A stretch of DNA of 64,000 nucleotides from Streptomyces sp. CB02366 (GTDB taxonomy: Bacteria > Actinomycetota > Actinomycetes > Streptomycetales > Streptomycetaceae). The stretch is from the NCBI RefSeq assembly GCF_001905905.1, contig NZ_LIVT01000004.1, positions 1 to 64,000 on the forward strand, written 5' to 3'. Each line of letters starts with the position of its first letter. The stretch's first letter is position 1. The translations under genes and the position numbers were made by a program. This document shows, one piece after another, positions 63,999 through 64,000 of the stretch. The notes below the pieces were generated by a model. The model saw nothing but the letters and a program-made list of their open reading frames with translations. It had not been told where the DNA came from and did no database searches.

Positions 63999-64000
63999 GG

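Overview
The window is high-GC DNA with the codon and start-codon habits (many GTG starts, ATGA/GTGA overlaps) of a Streptomyces or very close actinomycete. Every region I could interpret is chromosomal core. The gene order fits, from memory and not from a search, the stretch of the S. coelicolor chromosome that ends at SCO1860. Supporting markers are a gbn (SCO1839-type) nucleoid protein, a PHO-box-controlled pit transporter, an SCO1860-type LAETG protein and an SGM_5486-type micro-protein. I see no CRISPR array, IS element, prophage, tRNA or rRNA.

Layout. 1-6.6 kb: DNA repair glycosylase, Spo0M, a PEBP protein, an HNH nuclease, a TSUP permease, an SPFH/NfeD pair and an ABC ATPase. 6.8-13.6 kb: a conserved hypothetical protein, a GAF-sensor kinase with a LuxR-type regulator, a secreted lytic transglycosylase and an FHA-FHA-ABC-ABC2 exporter. 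14-21 kb: serB, a SixA-like phosphatase, a CynX/NimT-type MFS permease with a divergent FadR-type regulator and a clear operator, and the fabG-fabI fatty-acid operon. 21-32.7 kb: tldD-tldE, tyrS, small membrane proteins, a 6C RNA, moaA, a DUF485-acetate symporter pair and a subtilisin-like protease. 32.7-44 kb: lysoplasmalogenase, sterol desaturase, a decayed SulP transporter, DEDDh-BRCT exonuclease, SURF1, GH15, an atypical SDR, an overlapping Asp23/AmaP envelope-stress cluster and an enoyl-CoA hydratase. 44-53 kb: gbn, an ABC-F ATPase, a zinc peptidase, a hydrolase, a class II aldolase and the phosphate transporter pair. 53-64 kb: a cobalamin riboswitch followed by a late-cobalamin operon (cobD/cbiB, cobQ, fused Mg-chelatase-like protein, cobO, cobB), a ZIP transporter, a CobE-CobC fusion and an LAETG-anchored protein.

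How the genes work together. The 53.3-60.1 kb genes overlap by a few bases at each junction except possibly cobD-cobQ, and should be one B12-repressed transcript covering corrin amidation, adenosylation and aminopropanol attachment. The reading frame at 61.1 kb adds CobE- and CobC-like steps. The Asp23 genes form one translationally coupled unit. Several genes have a TAnnnT -10 hexamer 6-8 bases before the start codon and are probably leaderless. Perfect or near-perfect inverted repeats separate most convergent genes and are listed as terminators. The observations I rate highest are the GATC-dense region upstream of gbn, a 26-codon leader ORF between the B12 riboswitch and cobD, the CobE-CobC fusion with an AT-rich linker, the 6C RNA, and the operator that overlaps a leaderless MFS promoter.
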